DNA of 64,000 nt from contig NZ_JACNYK010000003.1 of assembly GCF_014692505.1 (NCBI RefSeq), positions 372,001-436,000 on the forward strand. Reading direction: 5' to 3'. How positions within the stretch are numbered: the first letter of the stretch is position 1; each line of letters starts with the position of its first letter. Shown here one piece after another: positions 45,122 to 53,037 of the stretch. The position numbers and the translations under genes are program-made. The notes below the pieces were generated by a model, which was not told where the DNA came from, did not search any database, and was given only the letters and a program-made list of their open reading frames with translations. The DNA is from Sphingobacterium arenae (GTDB taxonomy: Bacteria > Bacteroidota > Bacteroidia > Sphingobacteriales > Sphingobacteriaceae).

Positions 45122-45901
45122 CTATTCTAAAGCCAACCGAATAGCCTGTTCAACCGGAGCATAATCATCAGTAGAATCTGAAATAGATAATTCACCTCTC
45201 AACAGTAATGGCGGTTGTGCCATAAATTTAGGAATGGTTCCACTGTGTGGTTGAGCTGAATGAACCAGAAACGGATGACATAAATAAACTGTACCGGCTT
45301 TGCCCGTTGCATATACTTCTTTTCTTTCGGGCAGGTCGTTTAATTTACTGGCAAGTTCCATAAAAGAAAGGCCCAAATCATCTTCTTTAGCTAAAAGCTT
45401 CGCAACATCAATGTGAGAACCCTCATAAATGACCGTAGGTGCATCATTATCACTGACGTCCGAATACAATACGAGCATTAACAAAGCCCGCCCTTTTGAT
45501 TTTACATTGGCACGCCATTCAAAATAATTATTAGGATCATTTCCAGGAAAACTTACATCTACGTGTTTACCTGTATCATTAGGTTTCCGAACAGACGGAA
45601 ACCTGACTGGAAATGTCCCAACACTTCGACAAGGTATCCATCTATCTTTACCAATCAGCTGGTCAAAAATTAAATGCAATTTTTTGCTGTTTAGCGACTC
45701 CACAAATGGTTGTTGCGTATACATGCCCAACCGTATAACAGGCTCAGTCCAAGTGAAGGGATTGGATCTATCACAAGGAAGGTCATCCCATAAAACATCT
45801 AAAGCTGCATCTGCAATTTCTTGGGAAAAAGCATTTTCAATGCGAACAAAACCGTTAAGAACAAACTGCTCTATTTCCTTTTTACTTAGTATTTCTGACA
45901 T
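45122..45901 (-). CDS. Phytanoyl-CoA dioxygenase-family protein (1)
   Basis: A 259-residue Fe(II)/2-oxoglutarate oxygenase. The facial triad can be placed as H-x-D in GKHVDVSFPG and a distal His in CHPFLVHSAQPHSG, followed by the oxoglutarate-binding Arg candidate in LLRGELS. Substrates of bacterial PhyH-like enzymes are diverse small molecules, and this one is unassigned. A second, unrelated-looking PhyH gene occurs at 54200. It lies in a stretch with few repeats, bordered by a decayed leader module at 46148. Confidence 0.8.
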   Translation of the reverse strand: MSEILSKKEIEQFVLNGFVRIENAFSQEIADAALDVLWDDLPCDRSNPFTWTEPVIRLGMYTQQPFVESLNSKKLHLIFDQLIGKDRWIPCRSVGTFPVRFPSVRKPNDTGKHVDVSFPGNDPNNYFEWRANVKSKGRALLMLVLYSDVSDNDAPTVIYEGSHIDVAKLLAKEDDLGLSFMELASKLNDLPERKEVYATGKAGTVYLCHPFLVHSAQPHSGTIPKFMAQPPLLLRGELSISDSTDDYAPVEQAIRLALE

Positions 45902-46147
45902 AATTTTTCGAGATAAAAACTAATACTTGGAGCAACAATTGTTTGTTGACCGAATTAGTTTAGATTATTAATGAAATTTTAAAAATAGAAAAACACGCTA
46001 CGTGTAAAGTACACAGCGCATTGCTTAAGAACTAAGCTAGAAAAGGATATTATAACATTACAGTCATTCTCATCTGACAAATATAAAACAATTTTTCGGC
46101 ACCCTGTTTATTTTCAAAGGTAGTTTTTCATGTATTGTATCTACATG

Positions 46148-46214
46148 TTTTCTATTTCTTATTTGATATCCCAAAAGTAGGGTAGCAGGGTTATTTAGGT
46201 AACGATATCGTTAG
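46148..46214 (-). repeat. Relic of the NTF2-gene leader without its gene
   Basis: TTCTATTTCTTATTTGATAT, CCAAAAGTAGGG and TTATTTAGGTAACGAT match the leader of the NTF2-like copies, including the minus-strand -7 box TACTTTTG. The coding region and terminator are gone, while R element 8 still follows 40 bp later. The rest of the 45902-46429 gap shows nothing else recognisable. Confidence 0.6.
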
Positions 46215-46255
46215 TTAATTTGGGTGCAATAAGAATCATTCGCCACGCACAAAAC

Positions 46256-46337
46256 AAAAAATCCTGAAGCGGGGAGCCTCAGGATTTTTAACTAACTAAC
46301 CAATTATTAACCTAAATTATGAATTACTAAAATAACG
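46256..46337 (-). repeat. R element, copy 8
   Basis: AAATCCTGAAGC.. CAGGATTTTT is followed by AACTAACTAACCAATTATTAA and CCTAAATTATGAATTAC. The downstream homology with copies 6 and 12 (GTGCCTTTATTATTTTTG, TTTTTAACAAATCTTAACG) extends to about 46400, just before the membrane-protein gene at 46430. Confidence 0.85.
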
Positions 46338-46429
46338 TCAATTCGTGTGCCTTTATTATTTTTGTAATGCCTTTTTAACAAATCTTAACGAAATATAATG
46401 TTTTACGAACAATTTTTTATGTTTGTGCT

Positions 46430-47155
46430 ATGACTGATTTATCTATCCCCGACCTTTACAAGTTTTATCGCGATCAATTGTCTTATCAAGCACTGATAAA
46501 TGGTGGAGGCTATAAGAAGCACAGAAACCGGATACTGTGTGTTTTGATTCTTCCCCTAATTATTGTGTTTGTATTCGGGCTAAGAACTTATAACTATCCG
46601 ATACTTGGCAGTGAAAGAATGATCAATATGATTATTTTTATTGGATTGTATATCATCTACCTTATCGGAATACAATATTATTTCAAGTTCATCGACAAAA
46701 AGAAGGGGAAATGGCTTAATTCGCAGAAAAATCCGGAGCAGCTTCCCTTTCCAGAGTTTGTCTATAAACATCGCCATCTAGCGCTTAAAGAATATCTTAT
46801 GAAACATGGTGTAAGTACACCCGAACAATGGCAACACACTATTGAAGAGTTGGAAAAACACCGTAAGAAATCCTTAGAAGAAATACTATTTTTAATGGCC
46901 CTAATCGGTGGAGCACTGGGGCTGCTTAATGACGATATCAGAAATCTCTTGGTAGGAAATATTGGAGATGCGCCTCTGCAATCATGGATGTATATTTTAT
47001 TCGTGTCAGCTTTGATAATTCCAGTCTATAAATTATTATTACTATTTCGTAATCAAGATACCGGGAAATGGCCTATCTATAAGCAGATGGTCAATATACT
47101 CAAGACTACCCAACCACCATCCTCGCCGATGCCGTCCAAAGATACTCCGGGATAG
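46430..47155 (+). CDS. Hypothetical four-helix membrane protein with altered C-terminus
   Basis: A 241-residue protein with hydrophobic segments at about 33-50, 64-82, 150-168 and 188-207, and a charged loop (FKFIDKKKGKWLNSQKN) between the second and third. I do not recognise the family. The last 16 or so codons (TTQPPSSPMPSKDTPG) are not native: they are read from the antisense strand of a relic of the DUF3427 helicase gene at 47106-47209, so the original 3' end has been replaced by a junction. It could still be functional. Confidence 0.6.
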   Translation: MTDLSIPDLYKFYRDQLSYQALINGGGYKKHRNRILCVLILPLIIVFVFGLRTYNYPILGSERMINMIIFIGLYIIYLIGIQYYFKFIDKKKGKWLNSQKNPEQLPFPEFVYKHRHLALKEYLMKHGVSTPEQWQHTIEELEKHRKKSLEEILFLMALIGGALGLLNDDIRNLLVGNIGDAPLQSWMYILFVSALIIPVYKLLLLFRNQDTGKWPIYKQMVNILKTTQPPSSPMPSKDTPG

Positions 47156-47209
47156 ATTCTTCCAGCTTCCACTGAATAGACATCGGTTTCGATCCCGTAT
47201 GGCTTACGT
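47106..47209 (-). pseudogene. C-terminal relic of the DUF3427-type helicase gene
   Basis: About 104 bp aligns with the 3' end of the intact helicase gene, 58720-58825 (CCACCATC-TCGCCGATGCCG, CTTCCACTGAATAGACATCG, GATCCCGTATGGCTTACGT), including the stop codon. Everything upstream is missing. It overlaps the altered tail of the membrane-protein gene on the other strand. Confidence 0.72.
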
Positions 47210-47287
47210 CAACATAAGAAACCGAACAAGGGGTTAAAATATCTATCTATTCGATGATTCTGAATGATAGAGAAGTAGTACTTTGAT

Positions 47288-47331
47288 AAAACAGTGGAAA
47301 TACTCCAATCTAGGAATATCCCCACTGTTTA
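47288..47331. terminator. Long hairpin beyond the RsgA fragment
   Basis: AAACAGTGG at the left pairs with CCACTGTTT at the right, with GGATATTCC/GGAGTATTT extending the stem on the minus strand and a TTTTATC tail. It lies 9 bp beyond the stop of the RsgA fragment, so it was probably the terminator of that gene. Confidence 0.6.
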
Positions 47332-47339
47332 AATAGAAA

Positions 47340-47582
47340 CTAGAAATTTGATTTGCGCTTCTTTACTTCTTCCAAAATTTTCGAGAAAGATTTTCCCCTC
47401 TTCCGCTTTTCATGTTCCGAAGTAGAGAAGTGCCAAGCTTCTTTACGAAGTTTCAAATAGCTTTCGTAGACTTTACGGTCTAATGTATTGTTGTTTATTG
47501 CTTCCAAAACAGCACATCCCGGTTCGTCTATGTGTTTACAATCTTTAAAACGACATGATTCAGAATAATCAGAAATGTGCAT
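47340..47582 (-). pseudogene. C-terminal fragment of a ribosome-assembly GTPase (RsgA-like)
   Basis: The 80 codons correspond to the zinc-binding C-terminal domain of RsgA: Cys-x4-Cys-x-His in SCRFKDCKHIDEPGCAVLEA, then VYESYLKLRKEA and a lysine-rich tail (GKSFSKILEEVKKRK). The N-terminal OB fold and the circularly permuted GTPase domain are missing. The 5' end meets a short R-flank-like sequence (ATTTAACACCTATTAACAAA at about 47584), suggesting the cut was at a repeated module. Confidence 0.7.
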
Positions 47583-47639
47583 TTAACACCTATTAACAAA
47601 TAAACTGCGCAGTAAACCTCAATACTTACCGCCAATGGC

Positions 47640-47925
47640 ATTTCCATGACCTATTTATCTTCGATATGGCCATTCCAACTGTCACGATTGCGCATCACCA
47701 GGACAAAGGTGCAGATGGCTGCGTGCTTTTTTGACAGATCGATGTGTAGGCTTCCCTATCCAATCCCACAAGTTGAATGGTTGTTTTGGTCTTCCGATCC
47801 TGTATAACGTTCAGTTCTATGTTCGGCACGATGATGGCAGCATTTGGATTCTCCAGGTGCTCCTGCACGTCAAACGGGATCAGCCAAATAAGTTTATACT
47901 ACATATTACTATTGGTTTTATCCCG
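47640..47925 (-). other. Unassigned coding relic in a 384-bp gap
   Basis: On the minus strand a stretch reads LIPFDVQEHLENPNAAIIVP and NIELNVIQDRKTKTTIQLVG without stops, then breaks near 47730, and a further frame reads CAIVTVGMAI-like residues. It has codon-like character but no complete start or stop, so it seems a relic of an unidentified gene. Nothing else is visible in 47583-47966. Confidence 0.35.
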
Positions 47926-47966
47926 CCTTTGCGTGCTCCATGTCTATAACGGAGGTTACTGTGTCT

Positions 47967-48839
47967 TTAAGAGATATTGGCAACTGGCTTTAGGGCGACT
48001 TGTTCAACTGCAAAGCCCATATTTTTTAATTGCTCGAGAATCCCGCATTTTCTTTTTAAATGAGAATATCCGACCGCAATAAATATATTTTGTTTTCTCA
48101 ACATATCGGGAAGAATTTTCATCCATTCCTTATTTCGCTGAGCAAGTAGGATATCCGATTCACATTCCTTTTCAAACTCATAATCTATATCAAATTTTCT
48201 ATACTTATCTGCAAGTCTACAAGCGTTCAAATTTGGCTTGTCACTTGTCATTTGCTTAATCCAATAACGAATATTCTTTCGTTCCTTTCTCCAATTTGGG
48301 CTTTTATTTTCTTCGTCGATTAAAGCTAACTGTAGACTATCTGTTTCCAGTCCATAAATCTCAATTTTATGTTTTTTCGCCGTATAAATTAAATAATTGT
48401 CGAAATGTTTGAACTTATCGGTGGGTTGCGTCGTTCTACATTTAATTTTTTGAAATTCTTGTTGTAGTTTCCAACTGATTTCTAACGGCTTTAGTTTGTA
48501 CAAATCAACACGCCAATCTTTCGCAATTTCTTTAAGTTTTATGAAGTCTTTTTTCTTGAGTCTCTTCTCAATTTCAAGTGATGATTTTCTGCGATCAATC
48601 ATTTTTCTTGTACTGTCTATATGATCAATTGATTCAAAAACAGCAAGTTCAGCATTCAGAAGCACTTTTTTAATTTCTGGAATTGAATCTACAAAGGAGC
48701 TTCCAAATTGATGAAAAGTTCCCACAATGTATGATTCCTTATTATTTATAGTATCCGATATTTTCCATAAAATCGTATTTTGGCCAAACGCGAATTGTTG
48801 GACGACAAGAAATATTAGTAGGCATAATTTATTTTTCAT
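47967..48839 (-). CDS. TraB/GumN-family protein
   Basis: A 290-residue protein with a signal peptide (LCLLIFLVVQQFAFGQ). The first conserved motif, SYIVGTFHQFGSSF (G-T-x-H), and the C-terminal IFIAVGYSHLKRKCGI block, followed by LEQLKNMGFAVEQV, define the TraB/GumN family (Tiki-like erythromycin-esterase-related fold). The enzymatic role in bacteria is unclear; a metal-dependent protease or hydrolase function has been suggested for relatives. It is complete. A 51-codon frame overlaps its start by 11 bp. Confidence 0.8.
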   Translation of the reverse strand: MKNKLCLLIFLVVQQFAFGQNTILWKISDTINNKESYIVGTFHQFGSSFVDSIPEIKKVLLNAELAVFESIDHIDSTRKMIDRRKSSLEIEKRLKKKDFIKLKEIAKDWRVDLYKLKPLEISWKLQQEFQKIKCRTTQPTDKFKHFDNYLIYTAKKHKIEIYGLETDSLQLALIDEENKSPNWRKERKNIRYWIKQMTSDKPNLNACRLADKYRKFDIDYEFEKECESDILLAQRNKEWMKILPDMLRKQNIFIAVGYSHLKRKCGILEQLKNMGFAVEQVALKPVANIS

Positions 48840-48984
48840 TATTTCCGATGTTTTTAGCGTATAGCCAACATTTATACCAAAAATCGTGGTTCAAAGAAGT
48901 ATTGGTTACTATTATGTGTCCAAGTTCAATACGCTCCGGGAACTCCCGTTCGAGCAGCGCGCTCTTTAACGCATCGATTGTCAT
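48829..48984 (-). CDS. Small open frame overlapping the TraB/GumN start
   Basis: The 51-codon frame starts MTIDALKSALLEREFPERIE and its N-terminal 27 residues vaguely resemble short DUF6965-type proteins (E-L-P-x-x-I-x-L, then V-T-x-T). The remainder looks like non-coding leader read through. It might be a truncated gene or a chance frame. It ends 11 bp inside the following gene. Confidence 0.25.
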   Translation of the reverse strand: MTIDALKSALLEREFPERIELGHIIVTNTSLNHDFWYKCWLYAKNIGNNEK

Positions 48985-49106
48985 TCGGCTAAGATAAGAT
49001 ATTGGTTTGTCTATTGAAACATAGAAAAGCTGAAATAACGATTAGCAGAAAATATCACGGCGCGAATTCTAGTGTAATCTTTAGATAATCAATTAATCAT
49101 ATAAAC

Positions 49107-49680
49107 ATGAAAACAAAACTCTTATCATTTATCGCGCTAGGTTGCATCGCGTTCGCTGCCTGTAAAAAGGATGACTCAAACCAATCCGGTATTTCTGAGG
49201 ACAAAATTCTTTTGAAAAATGGCATCGAATACCCTAGAGACTCTGTCATTACCAAACTATCTCTTTATTCAAATATTCCAGTAGATAGTTTAATTTATAA
49301 TGATGCAGAGAAAACCTTTTATATTCTAGGGTTCAATCTGGAAGTAGATCCAATTAAATACTTAGGCCTATAAATACGATTGGTACAACGTTTGAGCGTC
49401 CTTCGCTGCCATCTACAATAATTGGCCCCGACCAAATATGCGACGAGGGAATCTATACAATAACAAACCCTGGCACAGTATCATTGGAGAATGCTACAGG
49501 AGTAGCTAACTTGACAAGTCTTGGCAATAACTAATGGAAGGTTGAAAGAATAAATAACACCGCTGGAAACGTGTTTTTAAAGTCGGTTGTGGGGTCCAAT
49601 ACCTATGATAAGAATATAAGAATAGGGAATCAAGCCCCTATTTCAATAACAGGCAATAGCTTTAGTTTAGATTGGTCAAG
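49107..49680 (+). pseudogene. Lipoprotein gene with frameshift and nonsense mutation
   Basis: The intact 5' part (49107-49373) has a lipoprotein signal (FAACKK, Cys19) and 88 codons. In a shifted frame the reading continues as GPDQICDEGIYTITNPGTVS, then ENATGVANLTSLGNN, a TAA where a CAA (Gln) is expected, then WKVERI and SITGNSFSLDW. This resembles Ig/PKD-type repeats of Bacteroidota surface proteins. The sequence then runs into a repeated 78-bp segment and an Rpn relic. Confidence 0.65.
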
Positions 49681-49686
49681 AAGCTA

Positions 49687-49764
49687 TGCGTGTATTCCGC
49701 TAATACTTTCCGCACAGTTAAGCTTATATTTTCAGCGGCGATTAGGTAAATTATGTACTCGGAG
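49687..49764 (+). repeat. 78-bp segment repeated at 50994-51072
   Basis: TGCGTGTATTCCGCTAATAC, TTAAGCTTATATTTTCAGCG and GCGATTAGGTAAATTATGTA match the second copy in order and orientation with about 80 percent identity. Not coding in any conserved frame. It marks one of the duplication junctions. Confidence 0.5.
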
Positions 49765-49825
49765 CGCTATCACGTGTAGCACTTCCTACCTATACATCTT
49801 CCTCGTCTCTAGAAATAGCTCGATC

Positions 49826-50393
49826 AGCGGACCCCGCAGACGAATCTAAAAAAGCGGATGCTGTACTACGGCAGCAAACTGATTGCAGACCAGGCACCAA
49901 TTATCTCCATGACATCTGTCTATGTAACAGAGATTCACGCGAAGTTTTTTACGAACATCTTGGGTTTATTTATATCGAATTGATTAATTTTACCAAAGGC
50001 GAACAGGAACTGGCCGTTGATCTGGACAGGTGGCTGCATGTTCTGAAGAACATGTCCAAAATGGATAAGCTGCCTACCTATCTCCGTAAGCCGGTATTCG
50101 AAAAGCTCTTTGCTATTGCAGCATATACCAAGTTAAATAAGGAGGAACGCGATATGTATAATGCAAGTTTAAAGAATAAGTGGGATGCGGAGTCGATCCG
50201 CCAGACAGCCATCTTGGAGCAGAAAAAGGCGAGAAAGCAAGGCCTTGACGAGGGTCGGGAAGAAGGCCGGAAAGAAGGTCGGAAAGAAGGCGCTCTTGCT
50301 ATTGCTTTAAAATTGAAAAGCATGGATATGGCTGTGGAAGATATCGTCCAAGCTACCGGTTTATCAGTTGAAGAAATAGAAGAACTAAAATAA
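49826..50393 (+). pseudogene. 5'-truncated Rpn nuclease gene
   Basis: Homology to the intact gene starts at the TPQTNLKKRMLYYGSKLIAD part, then an in-block deletion of about 90 bp joins QAP to the LHDICLCN region, and from VNFTKGEQELAVDLDRWLH onward it is nearly identical to the C-terminus. An in-frame repeat of EGRKEGRKEG is expanded compared with the intact copy. The C-terminal frame from 49980 (137 codons) remains open, but the nuclease core is lost. R element 9 follows. Confidence 0.82.
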
Positions 50394-50397
50394 TAAC

Positions 50398-50457
50398 AAA
50401 AAATCCTGAAGCGGGGAGCTTCAGGATTTTTAACTAACTAACCAATTATTAACCTAT
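50398..50457 (-). repeat. R element, copy 9 (tail cut by a gene)
   Basis: AAATCCTGAAGC.. TTCAGGATTTTT is followed by AACTAACTAACCAATTATTAA and CCTA, and then the sequence changes to the stop region of the gene at 50454. It follows an Rpn relic on its left, and a minus-strand gene begins to its right, so it terminates both. Confidence 0.85.
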
Positions 50458-50972
50458 ATAATTTTATAGTTGAATATCTCGACGTATGGATTTCCGCTTA
50501 TCCCCAACAATTCACAAAAGGCGGGTTCGGTTTTTCTACCCCTTCTTTTCAGATCTCTTATTTTCTCGATGAATTTTTCATCTTTTGACTTGATAATTTG
50601 ATGCTCCTTAACCATATGTAGATATCCTGTCTGTTTCTCTGTCTCCGTAGTTGAAGCATAGATCTCCAGAGGAAGGTTTTCGATTTCGAAGTTGCAAACC
50701 AGATTTTTGTCAGTATGTCTTATGGCGAACTTTGTATGCGTTGCAAACAGTCGGATCAATAGCTTTTCCAACGACTCAAAATTTTCTGTTTGTAAGATAA
50801 TATCCAGATCACTTCTTTCAATATCAATATTGATAGGAATCGTTCCAACAACAAGGGGGCGGTAGCCCTTCAGTTTTTCGAGAATTTGATATTTCGTTAT
50901 GACGTCGTAGGCGCTACGTTGTCTTGCATTCCCTCTTTGTAAATAGCTTATATCTTTAAAATCAATCTCCAT
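50454..50972 (-). CDS. DUF4269 nucleotidyltransferase-like protein
   Basis: A 172-residue cytosolic protein. The nucleotidyltransferase-like core has GTIPINIDIERSDLDIILQT, with acidic residues D-x-D for metal binding, preceded by the usual helix with LKGYRPLVVG. This matches the DUF4269 family, whose substrates are unknown. Its 3' end abuts R element 9 and its 5' end a 78-bp repeated segment, so the gene looks like a single-cargo insert. Confidence 0.72.
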   Translation of the reverse strand: MEIDFKDISYLQRGNARQRSAYDVITKYQILEKLKGYRPLVVGTIPINIDIERSDLDIILQTENFESLEKLLIRLFATHTKFAIRHTDKNLVCNFEIENLPLEIYASTTETEKQTGYLHMVKEHQIIKSKDEKFIEKIRDLKRRGRKTEPAFCELLGISGNPYVEIFNYKII

Positions 50973-50993
50973 TTATTTTATTTACAGTTGTAC

Positions 50994-51072
50994 TGCGTGT
51001 ATCCGCTAATACCTGGTCGTAGTTAATCCTAGATTTTCAGCGGCGATTAGATAAATTATCTACGCCGAGCCT
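50994..51072 (+). repeat. Second copy of the 78-bp segment (see 49687)
   Basis: TGCGTGTATCCGCTAATAC, AGATTTTCAGCGGCGATTAG and TAAATTATCTACGCCGAGC align with 49687-49764 in the same orientation. It lies just upstream of the DUF4269 gene and next to the 3' end of the 51116 gene. Confidence 0.5.
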
Positions 51073-51115
51073 CAGCAGATTAAGATTTTAACATCCCGTT
51101 CTGTGACGGCGCTGG

Positions 51116-51754
51116 TTAGGCCTTGCTTGCTTCTTTGATTATCTCTTCAATAAAATCAAAGTGAGCTAGTTCGCGTTTAATTTTATACGGGTTGATTGTT
51201 TTATCTACTCGATAAAGTACATGTTCCCTAATCTTGCTCTCTGAAAATATCGAGCAGATAATAACATATTTATCCGTCAAATCGATTTTGGAAAGTAGAT
51301 CGTTTACATCGAAATGGTCCCCTCCACTGGACAATATCAGTATATCTGCTTTTGCGGCGGATAATTCCATTGTTTCTTCTGTTATCTCAGTCAAACGCTT
51401 GTCTTTCGAGAATACCTCGATCAATTCTTTCTTGTCGTCACAAAAGGTCTGCCATAAAAAATAACTGTATTTCTCTTTTATAGGTAGAGGTCTTCGTATA
51501 GACTTTATTTTTTTAGCTCTAGAGAGCAGATACTCGTGTGCGCTAGCGACAGATGCAAACATCGGCTCATTCATCGCCTCTACCAGCAATGATTCATCAA
51601 TTGGATAATTTTCTGGTAAAAAAGTAGCAGCAGATCTGATCATCTCTTCCTTTTTCTCAGGGCAAGTTTCACGACTACTAACGTTCCTTTCTTCTTTTAG
51701 GTTTAATTCGGTGCCCTTCCAGTACCGTATAATTCGTTGAATAAATTCTTGCAT
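51116..51754 (-). CDS. Hypothetical protein
   Basis: A 212-residue cytosolic protein that I cannot assign. The N-terminal half is helical and basic (FIQRIIRYWKGTELNLKEER; SRAKKIKSIRRPLPIKEKY). The C-terminal half is alpha/beta with ADILILSSGGDHFDVNDLLS and DKYVIICSIFSESKIREHVL, which looks like a nucleotide- or signal-sensing fold, but no known motif is exact. It is complete, with no paralogue in the window. Flanked by the 78-bp repeat and a NUDIX relic. Confidence 0.55.
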   Translation of the reverse strand: MQEFIQRIIRYWKGTELNLKEERNVSSRETCPEKKEEMIRSAATFLPENYPIDESLLVEAMNEPMFASVASAHEYLLSRAKKIKSIRRPLPIKEKYSYFLWQTFCDDKKELIEVFSKDKRLTEITEETMELSAAKADILILSSGGDHFDVNDLLSKIDLTDKYVIICSIFSESKIREHVLYRVDKTINPYKIKRELAHFDFIEEIIKEASKA

Positions 51755-51825
51755 ATATTTCGGCTTATTTGTACGCTGGTGCAGTAAAGTTAAGATGTAA
51801 ATGTTGCAATTTCAACTATTAATTC

Positions 51826-51902
51826 CCATTTCAGGGGCAACTTCATCCGCTCGGATTGTTGGCAGATCAAGATTTCGTTGTTGTGTTCTATGATTAATTT
51901 TT
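51826..51902 (-). pseudogene. N-terminal relic of the NUDIX gene
   Basis: The minus strand encodes IIEHNNEILICQQSERMKLP and LKWE, equal to residues 8-31 of the intact NUDIX protein (IIENDKKILICQRSKQMKLP), then loses homology before the NUDIX box. The nucleotide match (CCATTTCAGGGGCAACTTCATC) is clear. Confidence 0.65.
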
Positions 51903-51911
51903 CGGATATCC

Positions 51912-52761
51912 TTATTTCAGCCGTTTAATCGCTTTATTCTCCAACAGCGACCTCATCTGCGTAATAGCCACTTTATTCAGTTCAATAAGCCGCTCACTTT
52001 GCAACAACCCTTGTTGGATTAGTAATGCATTGATACTTTCTAAGTTGCTTAGGACGACGAGCTGTTCTAGGGTAGCATGAATGATCCCGCACATTCCCTT
52101 TTTTATCTGTATTCCTTTCTCGCCATTCTTTAGCTGTAATGCCAAAAAGAGCTACATTAAGTATATCCGCTTCGGTAGCATAGACAAATCCAGCCTGTTG
52201 TTTTGTGATTTCCTTTGGTATCAAGTTTTCTTTGATAGCATCGGTATGGATGTGATAATTGACTTTAGCCAATGTCCGTTGTAGATTCCAGTCTAGTTTT
52301 AATCGGTCGTTTTCCTCGTCTTTAAGGCGTTGGAACTCTTTGATGACATACAATTTAAACTCGATGGAAATCCATGCTGCGAATTCTAGGGCAATATCCT
52401 TGTGAGCAAATGTTCCTCCGTATCTACCAGATTTTGAAACTATGCCTATGGCATTTGTGCTTTCAATCCATCGTTTAGGAGTCATCACAAAGCTATTCAA
52501 TCCGGCTTGTTTTCTAAACCCCTCGAATTCGAGGGGTTTAAAATCTGTATTGTAAATCGTTTCCCAAAAACCCAACAACTCAATGGTATTACGATTTCTC
52601 ATCCAATTTTGAATGATAGAGTCCGTATGTAAAGCGTCTTTATGTCTTGCGATATCAGTAAGAGAAATGAAATTTTCATCATTGTTTTGATACAATAGTA
52701 TATCAACTATCAGCCAACCAAACTCAGGAAGAAAGACTTCTGCCCAATTACGCCGCGGCAT
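51912..52761 (-). pseudogene. KilA-N domain protein gene with a frameshift
   Basis: The 5' frame (start 52761) encodes the KilA-N DNA-binding domain, typical of phage and plasmid proteins: FISLTDIARHKDALHTDSII, WMRNRNTIELLGFWETIYN, SGRYGGTFAHKDIALEFAAW. Near 52078 the frame shifts; the next frame continues as HATLEQLVVLSNLESINALL to IKRLK*, the normal C-terminus. One base change restores a protein of about 280 residues. The N-terminal 20 residues (MPRRNWAEVFLPEFGWLIVD) look foreign, as if replaced. The 5' end is duplicated at 55247. Confidence 0.75.
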
Positions 52762-52825
52762 CGAAATATTTCTAGTTTTATATCCTTCCGGGACACGTCC
52801 AAGAGGCGAGGAGTGGAGCTGCCAT

Positions 52826-52911
52826 AAAAAAAATCCTGAAGCGGGGAGCCTCAGGATTTTTAACTAACTAACCAATTATAAACCTAAATTATGAAGTACA
52901 AATATAACGAC
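52826..52911 (-). repeat. R element, copy 10
   Basis: AAATCCTGAAGC.. CAGGATTTTT is followed by AACTAACTAACCAATTATAA and CCTAAATTATGAAGTAC; the minus-strand TATATTTG box is intact. Together with 95 bp on its left side (GAGGCGAGGAGTGGAGCTGC) it is duplicated as copy 11. Confidence 0.85.
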
Positions 52912-52984
52912 AATTGCGTGCATTTCGTTTCTTGTAAGTGTATATTTAACACATATTAACAAGAACCTCATTATATATGTAGTA

Positions 52985-53037
52985 TCTCCTTTACTATCGG
53001 CCCATCCGTCTCTGCCCAGTTATAACTTCGTGATACT
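52985..53037 (-). pseudogene. C-terminal relic of the NUDIX gene
   Basis: CTTTACTATCGGCCCATCCG and TCTGCCCAGTTATAACTTCG match the last 50 bp of the NUDIX gene. The relic starts at the same distance from its R element as the one at 44226 and joins the 3' end of the erythromycin esterase gene. Confidence 0.6.

Noticed and set aside
49012-49040. Possible fifth Rpn relic (ATAGAAAAGCTGAAATAACG)
   Set aside because: Only about 18 bases match the Rpn 3' end and no R element follows, so chance cannot be excluded.
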